DNA from: Haplomitrium mnioides
Taxonomy: Eukaryota > Marchantiophyta > Haplomitriopsida > Calobryales
DNA: 64,000 nucleotides
Direction: 5' to 3'
Assembly: GCA_049999725.1 (NCBI GenBank)
Contig: JBNGIS010013207.1
Coordinates: 62,001 to 126,000 of the forward strand
Positions 10,480 through 21,240 of this stretch are shown one piece after another. Under the pieces are notes generated by a model. It searched no databases, was not told the DNA's origin, and saw only the letters and a program-made list of their open reading frames with translations. A program made the translations under genes and the position numbers. Positions within the stretch are counted from its first letter, which is position 1. Every line of letters begins with the position of its first letter.

Positions 10480-11404
10480 TGTTGAGAACCATTGCTTGAG
10501 TGGGAGGATGGATCCTGGGAAGGATCCAAGTCAAGTCCTTCCCAAGGTTCAATTGTGGGAAGGGGGCTCAACTGTAAATAGATTTATTGTTAACCTTAGC
10601 TAGTTAGAATAGTTAGTTGTAGTTAAGGGGACTGCCACGTGTTAGCACTTGAGGGCTTCTTGGGAAGTTGACTTTTTCTTGAAGATGCAGAAATCAGCAT
10701 GTACCTGCCTGGGCACATAAAGTTTGATTAGGCACCGATGAGCATCAAGAGTGGGTGCAGATTACAGGCATCTAGAGTAGGTGCCTACAGGCACATGGAG
10801 TGGGTGCTTACGACCATCTGGACTTGGTGTGTGCAGTACTCTCTTGTATAGTTGTTTAGTTTGTAGTTGCGGCTGACTCAAGTATATAAAGAAATAGAGG
10901 ACCCATTCGAGACATCCTTATTTTCACACATATCGTCATGTCCATCTTTTTTCTTGCCTAAGTCATCTATCTGCAAGAGGAGAACAGGTGCCTCCGTTTC
11001 TGGCTAATCACGTAGACAAGGGAGGTCGATTTTCTGTTAATCGCAAAGGAGAAGGGGAGCAGCCCCGTTCTTCCTAATTGTGGAGCCAAAGAGAGGCCCT
11101 CTTTTGCTAAATGCGTAGATACAGGAAGGCGTCATGTTTTCTGCATCACGCAAACGCATGGAGACCCCCGTTTATTGCTAATCGCGAAGCCAGGGGGAAG
11201 GCGCCCCATTTTGCTAATTGCAAACGCAGGAGGGAGGCACCGTTTTGTTCATCTAGCAGTTTGCATTTTGTGTGCCATCGCAATGTTGGTGTTTTGTGCT
11301 ATCACAAAAAGGGAGATCGCACTGCGACTTCATTGATGCCTGCAAAATCTGCTATTGCTCATATGGAGCAGCCACGATTTTTCCTCCTACCTGCGATTCT
11401 AACA
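10480..11404 (+). repeat. 3' LTR of the Copia element (3' edge uncertain)
   Basis: The LTR begins TGTTGAGAACC just after the purine-rich GAGTGGGAG, 12 bases past the end of pol. A TATA box AGTATATAAA is at 10881-10890. Downstream lie about seven degenerate repeats of about 35 bp, each with a GCTAATCGCG-like core (11002, 11036, 11074, 11106, 11139, 11176, 11212). A terminal TTCTAACA occurs at 11397-11404, matching the end of the other Copia-type LTR at 63285. The true end could instead lie near 11514, because 11490-11514 also resembles the tail of that LTR. Confidence 0.65.
10881..10890 (+). promoter_or_regulatory. TATA box of Copia LTR
   Basis: AGTATATAAA lies 401 bases into the LTR and is followed by GAAATAGAGG. 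The second Copia-type LTR has GTATATAAAG followed by AAGAGGAATC at the equivalent place (62601). Confidence 0.55.
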
Positions 11405-11537
11405 ACAAGAAGAAAGAGGGGAATTTTGCTGCTAAGAAAAATCAACATTCAAAGTTGATACTTTCTCTCACGAACAGTGATGAGTCATATTCAAAGTTAT
11501 ATTTCAGACATTCCACGTGAAATTGTTCAGTTTTTTT
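11405..11537. other. Unassigned 133-bp spacer between Copia LTR and element C
   Basis: I could not place this stretch in any of the repeat families. It contains two similar pieces (ATTCAAAGTT at about 11448 and 11489). It may be the true end of the Copia LTR. Confidence 0.4.
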
Positions 11538-12500
11538 CATTACGATGCTCTCCCAATTCTCTTGGAATTCCCTGGAGATCTTCATGGCTCCTAGCATGGG
11601 TAACCTTGCTCTTGCATGGAATTTTTGGCCCTTCTTTACGATATCCTCCTTATGTTATCTTTCTCTCACTATCCCCACTTCATTCCTGCTAAGCGTCTCA
11701 TCTTCTTCATCATGGGTTGCCAAATGCATTCCTATCTGTACTAGCGCTGCCCCCACTCCTGTCTTTGTAGCGGAATCTCGGTTCCCCTTCTAGTTCGGGA
11801 CCCGCCTTATCCTTCTACTCTGATGGTTTGACCATGTCTCCCAAACTAAGTCCTTCTGGCATGCTCTCCATCAGTTCTATTTGGCCGATCACCCCTTCTC
11901 CATCGCCAGTTAGATCTTCTTCTCGTGCCTCGCCGACCAACTAAACCCAGTAGTGACACTTTGTTTGGGCATCATCTTCTAGGCATTCACTATCATAGTC
12001 TACCTCGGTTTGCGTCTTCCCCTTGTATGGCAGTGCCCTATAATGGACCACCATCCTTCTCGGTCCGATTGTGAGAGTGGAGTTTCTCCAGTTATTCAAG
12101 ACTCTGGCATCGTACAACCACTGTCTTCAAATTGGAAGTAGGTAAGGAGAAGTCCGCGCCAGCCGCATCACCATCTAACTCAATTGGAGTTCTATGCCTC
12201 CAATGATGGTGGGTATTCGCAATAGAGCTCCCAACGACTTCACTCATAATCCATCATCCAATCTCATGATTTGAGTGGTGGGTTAAATTTCCTTGAATCC
12301 CAACCATGGGCAGTCTCCTCAATCATGATGTTTACTCATGCTCCTCGGTCCACCGGTACTAACAAGAGCGTGCAACCAGCGATCTGAATATCGATTTTTG
12401 GTGCTCCTCCCTTGTCGTCATACACCAGACTCAGATCTGTTGTTGCACCTATTTGTGGTAGTCGTCTGTGCCTCCTAGGTCCTATCAACAACACCCCTCA
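11538..12500 (-). pseudogene. Protease and protease-RT linker remnant (element C)
   Basis: The minus strand encodes the protease with its active site changed to D-R-G-A (12339-12350), followed at once by a TGA. Other copies have D-G-G-A, so catalysis would be lost even without the stop. Downstream is the acidic linker. About 70 bases present in element EF (around 32575-32645) are missing near 11598. The block ends in the S-R-E-L-G-E-H-like segment just before RT. Confidence 0.75.
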
Positions 12501-14427
12501 ATTGTCTTGTGTAAAGTGGGCTATCTCCGATCACCTACCCCACTGTTGTCGTGACTAGACAATCTCAGACATCAGGTTGAATGCTGTAGGGAACAGGCTT
12601 TGCTAGTTTGGTCAGGGCTGCACCGCTTCCTTGCCCTTCTGAGGCCCTTCTGAGGCTCTTCTGATGCTTGCTGCCTCTAGACTTCCTTCAGAGTTTCCCT
12701 AGCAGCATTACACTCCTTTGCAACATCCACTGCCTCCACTGGTCTTCTCATCTCCTCCCGCTTCTTTGGGTAAAACCATTTGGGATTATCTCATTAATAA
12801 TCTAAATTGCTAACGGATGGCAACTCGGGAGCCTTGGCCTTCTCAGCTTCACGCCCTTTTCTGCGCTTCTCCTTCTTCTAGCTTTTGGCTTCCGATCGAG
12901 TCATCACCTGATAACAATCTTCTGATGAGGGCATCTCCCAACCTAGCAACTCCATTTCCTCCTCTTGGGACTCGCCCCTAGCTCCCTATTCCCATTCTAG
13001 GGATACCAAATTCACCGTCGGAGGTTGTGGTGGTGGGTTCACACTTACATTCAGAACTAGCTCTGGTCTCGTGTTGAGCGAGCGATTCATCGCTACATGC
13101 CCTTCCTTCTTGCATTGGAAGCAGAGCGCATATAGTATACCATTGTCCTCGGCTCTAGACAATTCAGAGAGATGTGACCCGACTGACTACAGTTCTAGGA
13201 GATCATAATGGTCATTCAGGGAGGTCTACCGACTACCCAATTGCTGGACTGTTGTGCTCGTGCTCTGGGAGGTCTGCTTAGAATCATACGAGGTCCACCA
13301 CTAACTTAGTAGAGTGTTTCAGGGCCTTCTCGTGCACATACTCAACTTCCTCGTGCATGTACTCTAGGGGTTCTTCTCACACGTAGTGGATGGCATGGGC
13401 CTCTGCAGGACACTCCTGAGGAGAGTGCCCATGCTGCTTGCACTTCAGGCACCGAACCCCTACGACTCGGCCTCGGCTTGCTTTCTACCTTGAACCCTGC
13501 GAGGAGTACATTCAAGACCTCCATCTTTGCATTCAACTCCTCCAATAGATCCTTCCCACTGTTCCTTCCTAGGGACTCTGGTTCCAGCTCTGGTTCAGAG
13601 GCTCTCTTTGGCTTCTTGTTCTTGCCATCCTGGTGGTGGAAGTGCCGATCCTTCCGCTCTCTGGCTTCCCTCTTTTACTTATGCTCCTTTTGCTTCTTCT
13701 TCTTCTTTCTAGTAGACTTATCTTCATGAGAGCTGCTGGTGTGCGACTCCTCTTCACTCCCTGAGGTGGAGGCTGAACTCTCCTCCAACTCCCACTCACT
13801 ACTTGACTCATCCAAAGAGTCCTCTCATTTGTACCTAGCCCGTGTCTTTCTTCTCGAGCTCGTGATAGAGGCTCTCTTGTGGGACTGAGCCACACTCATC
13901 GTAGCTTCTAGGGTCTGGGGGTCGGTCTTCCGTACCAACCTCCCTATCTCCTTTGGCAGAGCCGCGAGGAACCATGAGTTCAACATTCCATCACTGGCCG
14001 GTGGGTTCAGCTTTCGTGCCACTTTCTTGAGTCTCTGTAGAAATTTCCTCACCAATTCCTCTTTCCACATCCGTAGCTGCCCTATCTTGATTAAGGCTTT
14101 AGTCTCTTCCCCAATATGTCGGAGCTCGGACACGAACGTGGCCTTAAAAGCCTCCCAATCTCTCTTGATATGATTTGGCAGGTCCTTATACCACGGTTGT
14201 GCCTCTCCCTTTAGGACAACTGGCAGAAAACCTAAGATCATGTGACTTTCTCCGTTTGCCTCCACCCCATTCTCAAGATCATCCAGCCACACATTGGGGT
14301 TATCCTTTAGTCGCCCTTTATACAACTTGTACTTAAATCTTCCTCGTAGTCTTGGATGTGGTGCAGGGTTAGCCATTACAGCAATAGGCAAGGACAACTC
14401 CACCCACATGTCAATGCCTTCCTCCAC
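12501..14427 (-). pseudogene. Gag remnant (element C)
   Basis: The best part is an open frame of 200 codons, 14427-13825. It holds the retrotransposon capsid domain: G-R-F-K-Y-K, W-L-D-D-L-E-N, G-E-A-Q-P-W-Y-K-D and L-N-P-P-A-S-D-G-M-L. An acidic serine-rich stretch and a lysine-rich stretch follow after a TGA at 13820. Two CCHC knuckles are traceable; the last Cys of the C-F-Q-C-K-K-E-G-H unit is Arg. Several frameshifts separate the parts. The frame runs upstream through GTG rather than ATG; the first ATG shared with other copies is at 14376. Gag would form the particle and bind element RNA. Confidence 0.8.
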
Positions 14428-14654
14428 ACTGGTGTTGCTCCCTTAACTTCCTACCTTAACTTCAAACCTAAGTGCACACAATTTTAGGGAACGTTCTAGT
14501 GCCAAACCCTAATGACACCTCAAGACCCTAGCATTTTGTGCCCGGTCTTTACGTCGCTTTCAACTTCAACCCTAGCACCACCACCTTTAGGTGCTACTCT
14601 TCCCGAGATGATAGACCAGTTCCAGGTTTGATCTTAGGTTCTTGCAATCCTTTG

Positions 14655-14671
14655 CCCTCCTTTTAGCGCCA
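14655..14671 (-). promoter_or_regulatory. Primer-binding site of element C
   Basis: The minus strand reads TGGCGCTAAAAGGAGGG, 8 bases inside the LTR end (14680). The same site appears in EF (35622-35638), H (49759-49775) and I (61475-61491). The primer tRNA is not identified. Confidence 0.75.
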
Positions 14672-14679
14672 AAACACTA

Positions 14680-15435
14680 TGTCATGCCCCTCTCCTCGGC
14701 GCTAACCCTAAGAAGAGCTAACTCCATGGAAAGAGGAGCAACACGGTGTTACAAGGTCTTTTATGAGACGGTCCCAGACCCTGACTTATCTCTTCTACGC
14801 ACTAACGGCTATGCGCTGCTTAGCAACATGCTCACGCCAAGCCAACCCCCAAGACCCATAGCCACTTTCTCTTATCAAGCACAACCCCAAGCCAGAACCA
14901 AAACCCGCTCAGATATGTCGTTTTAGTAGCCAACTTTTCTTGAGAGGGATTGGCTTTCCAACCTTCATATTTGCACCACTTCAAAGGGGAAAAAGTAGTA
15001 CAAGACTGTGCATGCTAACTCAATGCAACTCTTGCATAGAAAATGTATAAGGGCCAGCTACTCTAGCTTCACTCCTTTGGCCCCCGAACGCAAGTCCACT
15101 TGCTTCAATCAAAGAATCACTTGAGCACGTCCTCTGTTCCTTGTTGTTCCCCTTGCACAATTTCTTCAGTGACACCTCTCGATCGACCTCTCAACCTCTA
15201 GACTCGGAGTGTCTTCAACAATGCATCTGCGCACACCCTTGTACACATCCACGCTTCATTAATCACACTGATTGCCTCCAGATTAAGACTTCAATCAGAA
15301 TGCGTCGCCAACATTATCAACCAAGCAACAATGCACACACTTGTATGTTTCCACGCCTCCTTGACATGCACCAACCCCTCACTCTTCCCAGAGAGAATTA
15401 TCTATACTCCAATCGTTTGTCTCCTCCCGTTTTAT
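14680..15435 (-). repeat. 5' LTR (LTR2) fragment of element C, interrupted by D
   Basis: The edge TGTCATGCCCC at 14680 is the LTR terminus next to the PBS. Compared with EF's LTR2 it lacks about 600 bases (between the equivalents of 36030 and 36645). It then continues to a sequence equivalent to about 36993, where a second LTR2 terminus (TGTCGCGCCC) begins at 15436. The rest of this LTR should lie beyond D but was not found. Confidence 0.75.
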
Positions 15436-17527
15436 TGTCGCGCCCTTCTCTCCATCCCTAGCTCAAGAAGAGCTTATTCTGACGGAAGGGGCACGACACG
15501 GTTTAACAAGGCCTTTTATGAGACGGCCTTGGACCCCAATTTGTCTCTTCCACGCACTAATAGCCGTGAGCTTCTTAACACCAACCCCACGACCCACTGT
15601 CCACTCTTTCTCTCCACGCACACCCCCAAGCCCAAAGAGGACCCACTTAGATTTGGTCTTTCTAGCAGTCACTCATTCTTGCTCGGAGACTGTTTTCAAT
15701 CATTAACATCTACACCATTTCAAAGGGAGAAAAGTATATATAGGACTATACCTAGGAACTCAATGCAACTTGTGCATAGAATTTACACATAGCCAACTAC
15801 TCTAGCACCTTTTCTACCCTTCAACACACTCTCCTCCTATTCTACAGCCCTCTAAGACTTATTCACAATATACGACAAGGCTATACACGTATCTACACTA
15901 TCCACTTAACAGAAGCCTAAAGCGCCATCGACTAGCGACTCCCGACACCACTTGAGTCTCCCTCGCAGCGCCTCACACTTCGGCTCGCTCACTCACGCAA
16001 AAATTACCAGCTAGTTTAAACCCTCTGTTGTAGAGGGGCTTGGATTCACTTCCACAAGCTTGGAAGAGGTGTGATTAACTTCCACCCCTTGAAGACAGTC
16101 CTCACAATTGTTGGACACACTCCACCAGAGACCTCGACCGGATCTTCTCTGCAGCGCGTGGGCACTAACGCAGCCACCCCTTGCCTTCGTCCTTCCTTGA
16201 AATGCAACCAGCAACACCCTCCTGATGTTGCAAGAGTGGAATTCCCTACGCAATCCTCACTCACGAGTCCACACCGAATGCACTTGCTTTTCCTCCAAGT
16301 ATCGATTCACCTCTGAACGTTGGTCTACCCTCTAGAATGAGTTTACGTGGATTGCCCGAGCCTCTAGAGCGTTTTGCTCAGCGATTCTCGGTGCCACTCT
16401 AGTCCACCTCCACTCCTTTGGCCCCTGAATGCAAGTACACTCGCTTCAATCAAAGGATCACCAAGCATGCTCCCCGTCCCTCGCTATCCCCTTGCACAAG
16501 ATTTTCAATGACACCTTTGATCTGCCTTTCAGCCTCTAGACTCTCAATGTCTTCAACAATGCATCTGTGCACACTCTGGTACACATCCAGGCTGATAGTT
16601 TCAAGATCAAGACTTCAATCACACTATGTCTGCCCCTACGACGGGGCATCCGTATCCCATATGTACCCTTCCAAGAATTTCTTGTTTTCCCCCCGTTTAG
16701 TTGTCTATTTAGTTAGTATGGTTTCTTGATGTGGTGACACATGTCTGCACAAGCCAATAGTTGATTTGAAGAGATACGATCGGAAGTTGCCAAAGAGAAA
16801 CGATCTAAAGTAAGTATAGCCGATGAAGATCAGAAGGATGATCTGAAGAATCTGAGGACTGGTCCGAAGTAGTCTATACAGAAGTTGACCACGGACTGGT
16901 CTGAAGTTGACCACGGACTGGTCCAAAGTGCTTATTCCAAAGTTGACCATAGGACTGCTCCAAAGTTGACCCCTTTCCCGAAGTGTGCCATCCGGCGCCA
17001 CTTTCAAAGGGAAAGTTGGACTGCTTGATTTTAAAGTTGACTCGACCTGATGTAACTCTGTCTATGCATTTCTTTGGAGGAGATTCCGACTTCCCCCCTC
17101 AATACTCTCTGTAGGATTCCGCCAAACAGTGTTTAGAAGTCCGAAGTGGGTTCAGACCTTGGTAAAGTCCATCAATGTTTGGGGGAGCGGATAGTCCCTC
17201 GATCCCTGGTGTCGTCGCTACTTATGAAGGTCATTGCATTCTCCCTTCCTTTTGATACTGCTCTTGGCAGTTGTCCCGAAAGTACTGATGGGGCCTCTTG
17301 CTTTAACTAAGGCCCCTCTCCTCTGGTGTAGAGTCGTTGCCCCTGTTCGGCTCCCTTGATCTTCCTCACCCGGTTGTGATTCCTGCGTTTCGACAATCCT
17401 TGTTTGATCCCTTCTCCTTTCTCTCGATGCTTCTGGAGTGTCTCCACGCTTTAGAAGCTGAGAACTACTCCAGCGATGCTTCCAATTTCTCCAAGTTTTT
17501 ATTAGTGCCTCAATTTACTAGGTGACA
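15436..17527 (-). repeat. 3' LTR (LTR2) of element D
   Basis: On the minus strand it starts TGTCACCTAGTAAATTG directly after the PPT and ends GGGCGCGACA. The 2092 bp align with the EF LTRs in the first and last thirds, but the middle (about 16640-17300) is divergent. It therefore looks like a sister subfamily. A TATATATAGG-like motif lies near 15738. Confidence 0.8.
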
Positions 17528-17530
17528 TAA

Positions 17531-17540
17531 CTCCCCTTCT
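17531..17540 (-). promoter_or_regulatory. Polypurine tract of element D
   Basis: The minus strand reads AGAAGGGGAG, preceded by GCTTCACACTT and followed three bases later by the LTR start. Confidence 0.82.
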
Positions 17541-17740
17541 AAGTGTGAAGCAACCATGCGAGCACCTGTTTCTGTTAGCACCCTTCATCTCAGTGTCATT
17601 GGTTGCTTCTTCATGGATTAGCATATTCACATATGGTACAACCCTCTAACTGCTTATCCTGTACACACCTCAACACTCTTCTTGAGCCTTCATTGGCCTC
17701 CCTCATCTTCTTCCTCTACAATATACCTCTTCAGGCGATC

Positions 17741-18930
17741 ATAATGGATTTGATTCGTGATTTTACCACCTTCCAAGGTCTTTATCTCCACAAACCCATT
17801 CTGATGTAGCCTAGGGAGAACAAAAGGTCCCATCCATCTCGTGTGCAGCTTCATTGGGAAATGCACAAATCAACTGTTGTATAGTAGCACCAAATCTCCC
17901 TTATGAACATCCACCGGCTTCAGCCTCTTATCATGTTGCCCCTTCCACAACTTTTGTTGGTACTTCACTCGGTCGTGCGCTTGCTTCCTACTCTTTTTCA
18001 AACTCCTCCAATTGGTACAATCTATCTCTCATGCTCGGCTCTTCTTCCAGCCTCTCTCTCGCTAGCACCCTCTTAGTCCGCACCTCAAATTCCACCAAAA
18101 GTAATGAGCATTGCCCAAAGACAAGGAAATAAGGATATTGGCTCGTCATGGTCTTGTGAGCCACGTTGTAGGCATAAGCCACTGTAAGCAACTTGAGATC
18201 CCAATCAGACTTATTTTTCGATACCGTTTTGATGAGGATCCCACCCGTGATTCCATTGGCTCTCTTTGTCAGCCCATTGGCCTTCAGGTAATAGGCTTTC
18301 ATGCGTCGCTACTTGATCAAGTGTCTTTCGATCAAATCCTTGATCACTTGATTGACAAAATGCTTACTCTGGTCGCTCACTAGCTCCAATGGTGCCTTGA
18401 ATCGGCAAAACATCTACTCGTTTAAGAAGGTTCCCACTGTCTTCACATCGTTCTTTCGGGTTGCTCTGGCTTTGACCCATTTGGTAGCATAATCGGTGGC
18501 CTGAAGAATGTATCAGTTCCCCCTACAGGTGGATGGTGCTATCGGCTTAATAAAGTCTATGCCCCATTTTTTGAATGGTGCCACCGGAATATTTTGAATT
18601 AACATGTGATGCTGGTTGGCTGCGGGCTTCCCCGTTCTTTGACATGCATCACATCTCTTCACAAAGAAATGTATATCCTTGTGTAGAGTCGGCCACCAGT
18701 ATCCTGCATTCAAGACTTTCCTCACCATCATCTCGGTCGCAAAGTGGCCTCTCACTTCTTCTCTATGCAATGCTTGCATCACCATTGTGGCCAAGTCTTG
18801 CTCCAGGTACCTTCTGATCATACTATCCAGACCCTGTTTGTGCACTACTCCCTTCACTATCATATACGACTTCATTTTCCAGAGGAAGACCACTGCCTCT
18901 TCCCTATTACTGCCTTTCGGTACATGTGCA
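17741..18930 (-). pseudogene. Integrase remnant (element D)
   Basis: The zinc region (H-R-E-E-V-R-G-H-F, later C-D-A-C-Q-R-T-G) and the first core motif G-I-D-F are in one open frame with the end of RNase H (19205-18513). That frame ends in a TGA inside the core where related copies read R-Y-I-L. A second open piece (18302-17988) carries N-G-L-T-K-R-A-N: the catalytic Glu is Lys (codon 18266-18264). The C-terminal GPF-type module follows at about 17741-17985. Stops and the Glu-to-Lys change both inactivate it. Confidence 0.85.
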
Positions 18931-20289
18931 GAAAGAAGAAACTCGATGATGTCTGCAAAATCTGTCAGCCTGCCTGCTCGGACATGGAACAGATCTTTGT
19001 TTGGAAAAACGTTGATCGCCCCTTCCTCATTGATCGGCCTGTCGATCCTAGAGAAGAAATCAGCATTGCTATGTGCCTTCCTTGGCTTAATCCGCACCTT
19101 GAAATCAAACTCTTGTAGGAGAAGCATCCATCTCACAATCCTCCCCGTTATGCCAAGTTTGTTTACCATGTACTTCAGCGCAATGTGATCAGTGTGAAAG
19201 ATCACTTTATAATGGAGAAGGTAGTGCCTGAATTTCTTCAGGGCATAGATGATTCCTAGTGCCTCTCAATTGGTGGCAGAATAATTCTTCTCTGCGGTGG
19301 ACAGCAATCTACTCGCAAAATAAATGGGATGATCCCTTCCTTCCTTATCCAACTGACTGAGCACCGCTCCTATACAGAAGCCAAAGACGTCAATCATCAT
19401 ATGGAATTCCTTCCCCCAACTAGGTGGCATGAGCACTGGTGCATTCGCCAACCACTTCTTTAACTCATGGAAACTTGCCAACCGCTCGAGAATGGGCTCA
19501 AAGTCACTTCCTTTCTTAGTGATTTTTGTAAAGGGGGATGCTATCGCGGCAAACTGGCCAATAAATCTTTGATAATAGCCTATGCAGCCCAGGAAGCCTT
19601 GTACCTCCTTCAAATTTGTGGGAAAGAACACCTTCAACCAAACGTTGACATTTTCTTGGTCCACCTCAATTCCTCGGCTAGATATCTTATGGCTGAGAAG
19701 AACTCCCTCCTTTACACTGAAGAAGCACTTCCCCGGATGCAACCACAATCCTATCTCCTGACAACGCTGGAATGTGAGCTTCACATCTCGCTCATGGTCA
19801 CATGCCTTCCCATACACTACAAAGTCGTCAACGAAAATCTCCAAGAGCCCGAAGGGCATCCTTCAAGAGGCGAACATTCCCTACTCGGTGGTGAAAGCCG
19901 TCTTCAACTGATCCTCGTCCTTGATCCAGATCTGATTATATCCTGAGTATCCGTACATAAAGCTATACATTTCCTACCCAGCTACTAAGTCCAACACTCC
20001 ATCAGTGAATGGCAACGGGTAATGATCCTTCTTTGTTGCCTCATTTAGCTTCTGATAATCTTGGCATACTCGGATCTTTGGCCTCCCATCCAGACCTACC
20101 TTCTTTGGCACCACCACCAGCGATGACACCCACTCACTATTTAGAACAGGGTAGATAAACCCAGCCTCCAACAGTTTGTCAACCTCCTCTTTTACCAGTA
20201 GAGAGAACATGGAATTCATTTGATACTAACATTTTCTGACTGGTACCGCTATTGGTTCCAGGTCGATGCGATGTGATGCTCTCCCAATT
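18931..20289 (-). pseudogene. RT and RNase H remnant (element D)
   Basis: The RT N-terminus (20219-19974) has K-K-D-H-Y-P-L-P-F-T-D-G-V. A stop follows V-A-G. At about 19847 some 22 codons are missing in frame: the palm sequence R-M-P-F-G runs straight into L-E-I-F-V-D-D, skipping the C-N-A-P to Y-L-R-K-F segment found in A and EF. The catalytic F-V-D-D is present (19836-19825). RNase H keeps M-I-D-V-F-G-F and H-T-D-H-I-A-L-K-Y, with a stop after N-Y-S-A-T-N near 19266. Confidence 0.85.
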
Positions 20290-21240
20290 CTCTTGGAACT
20301 CCCTTCAGATATTCATAGCTCCAAGCAAACACATCACTGAAGTTTGCGAGGGTCCGAACTAAGGCTCTCTCTTCAGCCATTGGTAACTCAGCCAATACAT
20401 GTAATTTTTGGCCTTCTAGTACGACAACCTCCTTATGCTGCACTTCTCTTACTATCCCCACTTTGTTCCTTCTAAGCGGCTCATCTCCCTCCTCTAAGGT
20501 TGCCAAATGCATTCCTCTCGGGGCTAGCTTTGTCCCGCTTCTGTCTTGGTGGCAGAACTTCAACTCCTCTTCTAACTCAAGGTCCACCTTATCCCTCTTC
20601 TCCAATGGTCCGACCATGTCTTCCAAACTGGGTTCGGCTGCTGTCCCTCTCATAAGGTCTATTTGACCAATCTCCATTTCGGCTTCTCCTGCCATGCATT
20701 CTTCCGATACCTCGTCATCCAACTGAATCCAGTAGTGGCACTCTGTTTCAGCCTCGTCTTCCAACCATTCATTGTCATAATCTGCCTCAAGTTGTGTCTC
20801 CCCCTCATGGGGTGCTGCGTCGTAATGGACCACCGTTCTCTTCAGTCTCAACGTCAGAGAAGAGTTTCCCCATTTGTGTAAGACTTGGGCGCCGTTCAAC
20901 CACAGTCTCCCAATCGGAATCGGGTAAGGGGAAGGCTGCGCTGGCCACATCACTAGATAATTCAATTGGAATTCCATACCTCCGATGATGGTGGGTACTT
21001 GCATTAGAGCTCCTAGCGGCTTCACCCGCGATCAATCAGTCAGTCTCATGATTTGAGGGGTTGGCTGAAATTCCTGGAATCCCAACCTATGTGCAGTCTC
21101 TTTGATCATGATATTGATCCCTACTCCTCCATCTACTGGCACCTGTGAGAGTGCACAGCCCGCGATCTGAATATCAATTTCAAGGGCACCATTGTCTTCA
21201 TAGACATGGCTCAGATCGGCTGTGGTACCCACCTGGGGTT
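20290..21240 (-). pseudogene. Protease and protease-RT linker remnant (element D)
   Basis: The open piece 21232-21032 carries I-D-I-Q-I-A-G-C and the protease site V-D-G-G-V-G-I-N-I, where the usual Ala after D-G-G is Val. A stop follows M-R-L-T-D. A long open frame (21025-20249, 258 codons) gives the protease C-terminus, the acidic linker with E-T-E-C-H-Y-W, and the pre-RT segment F-S-D-V-F-A-W-S. It is the most complete linker in the window. I do not recognise a domain in the linker itself. Confidence 0.8.

Larger units (their letters stand above)
11538..15435 (-). mobile_element. Ty3/gypsy element C (LTR2), 5' part only
   Basis: On the minus strand this reads 5' LTR fragment, PBS, gag, protease, then the protease-RT linker, where it stops at about 11538 beside the Copia element. 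RT, RNase H, integrase and 3' LTR are absent from this side. They may lie left of the window if Copia inserted here. At the other end the 5' LTR is interrupted at 15435 by element D. Confidence 0.83.

Noticed and set aside
14680-17527. A single 2.85-kb LTR shared by C and D
   Set aside because: An internal LTR terminus at 15436 and repeated blocks show two LTRs, one inserted in the other.
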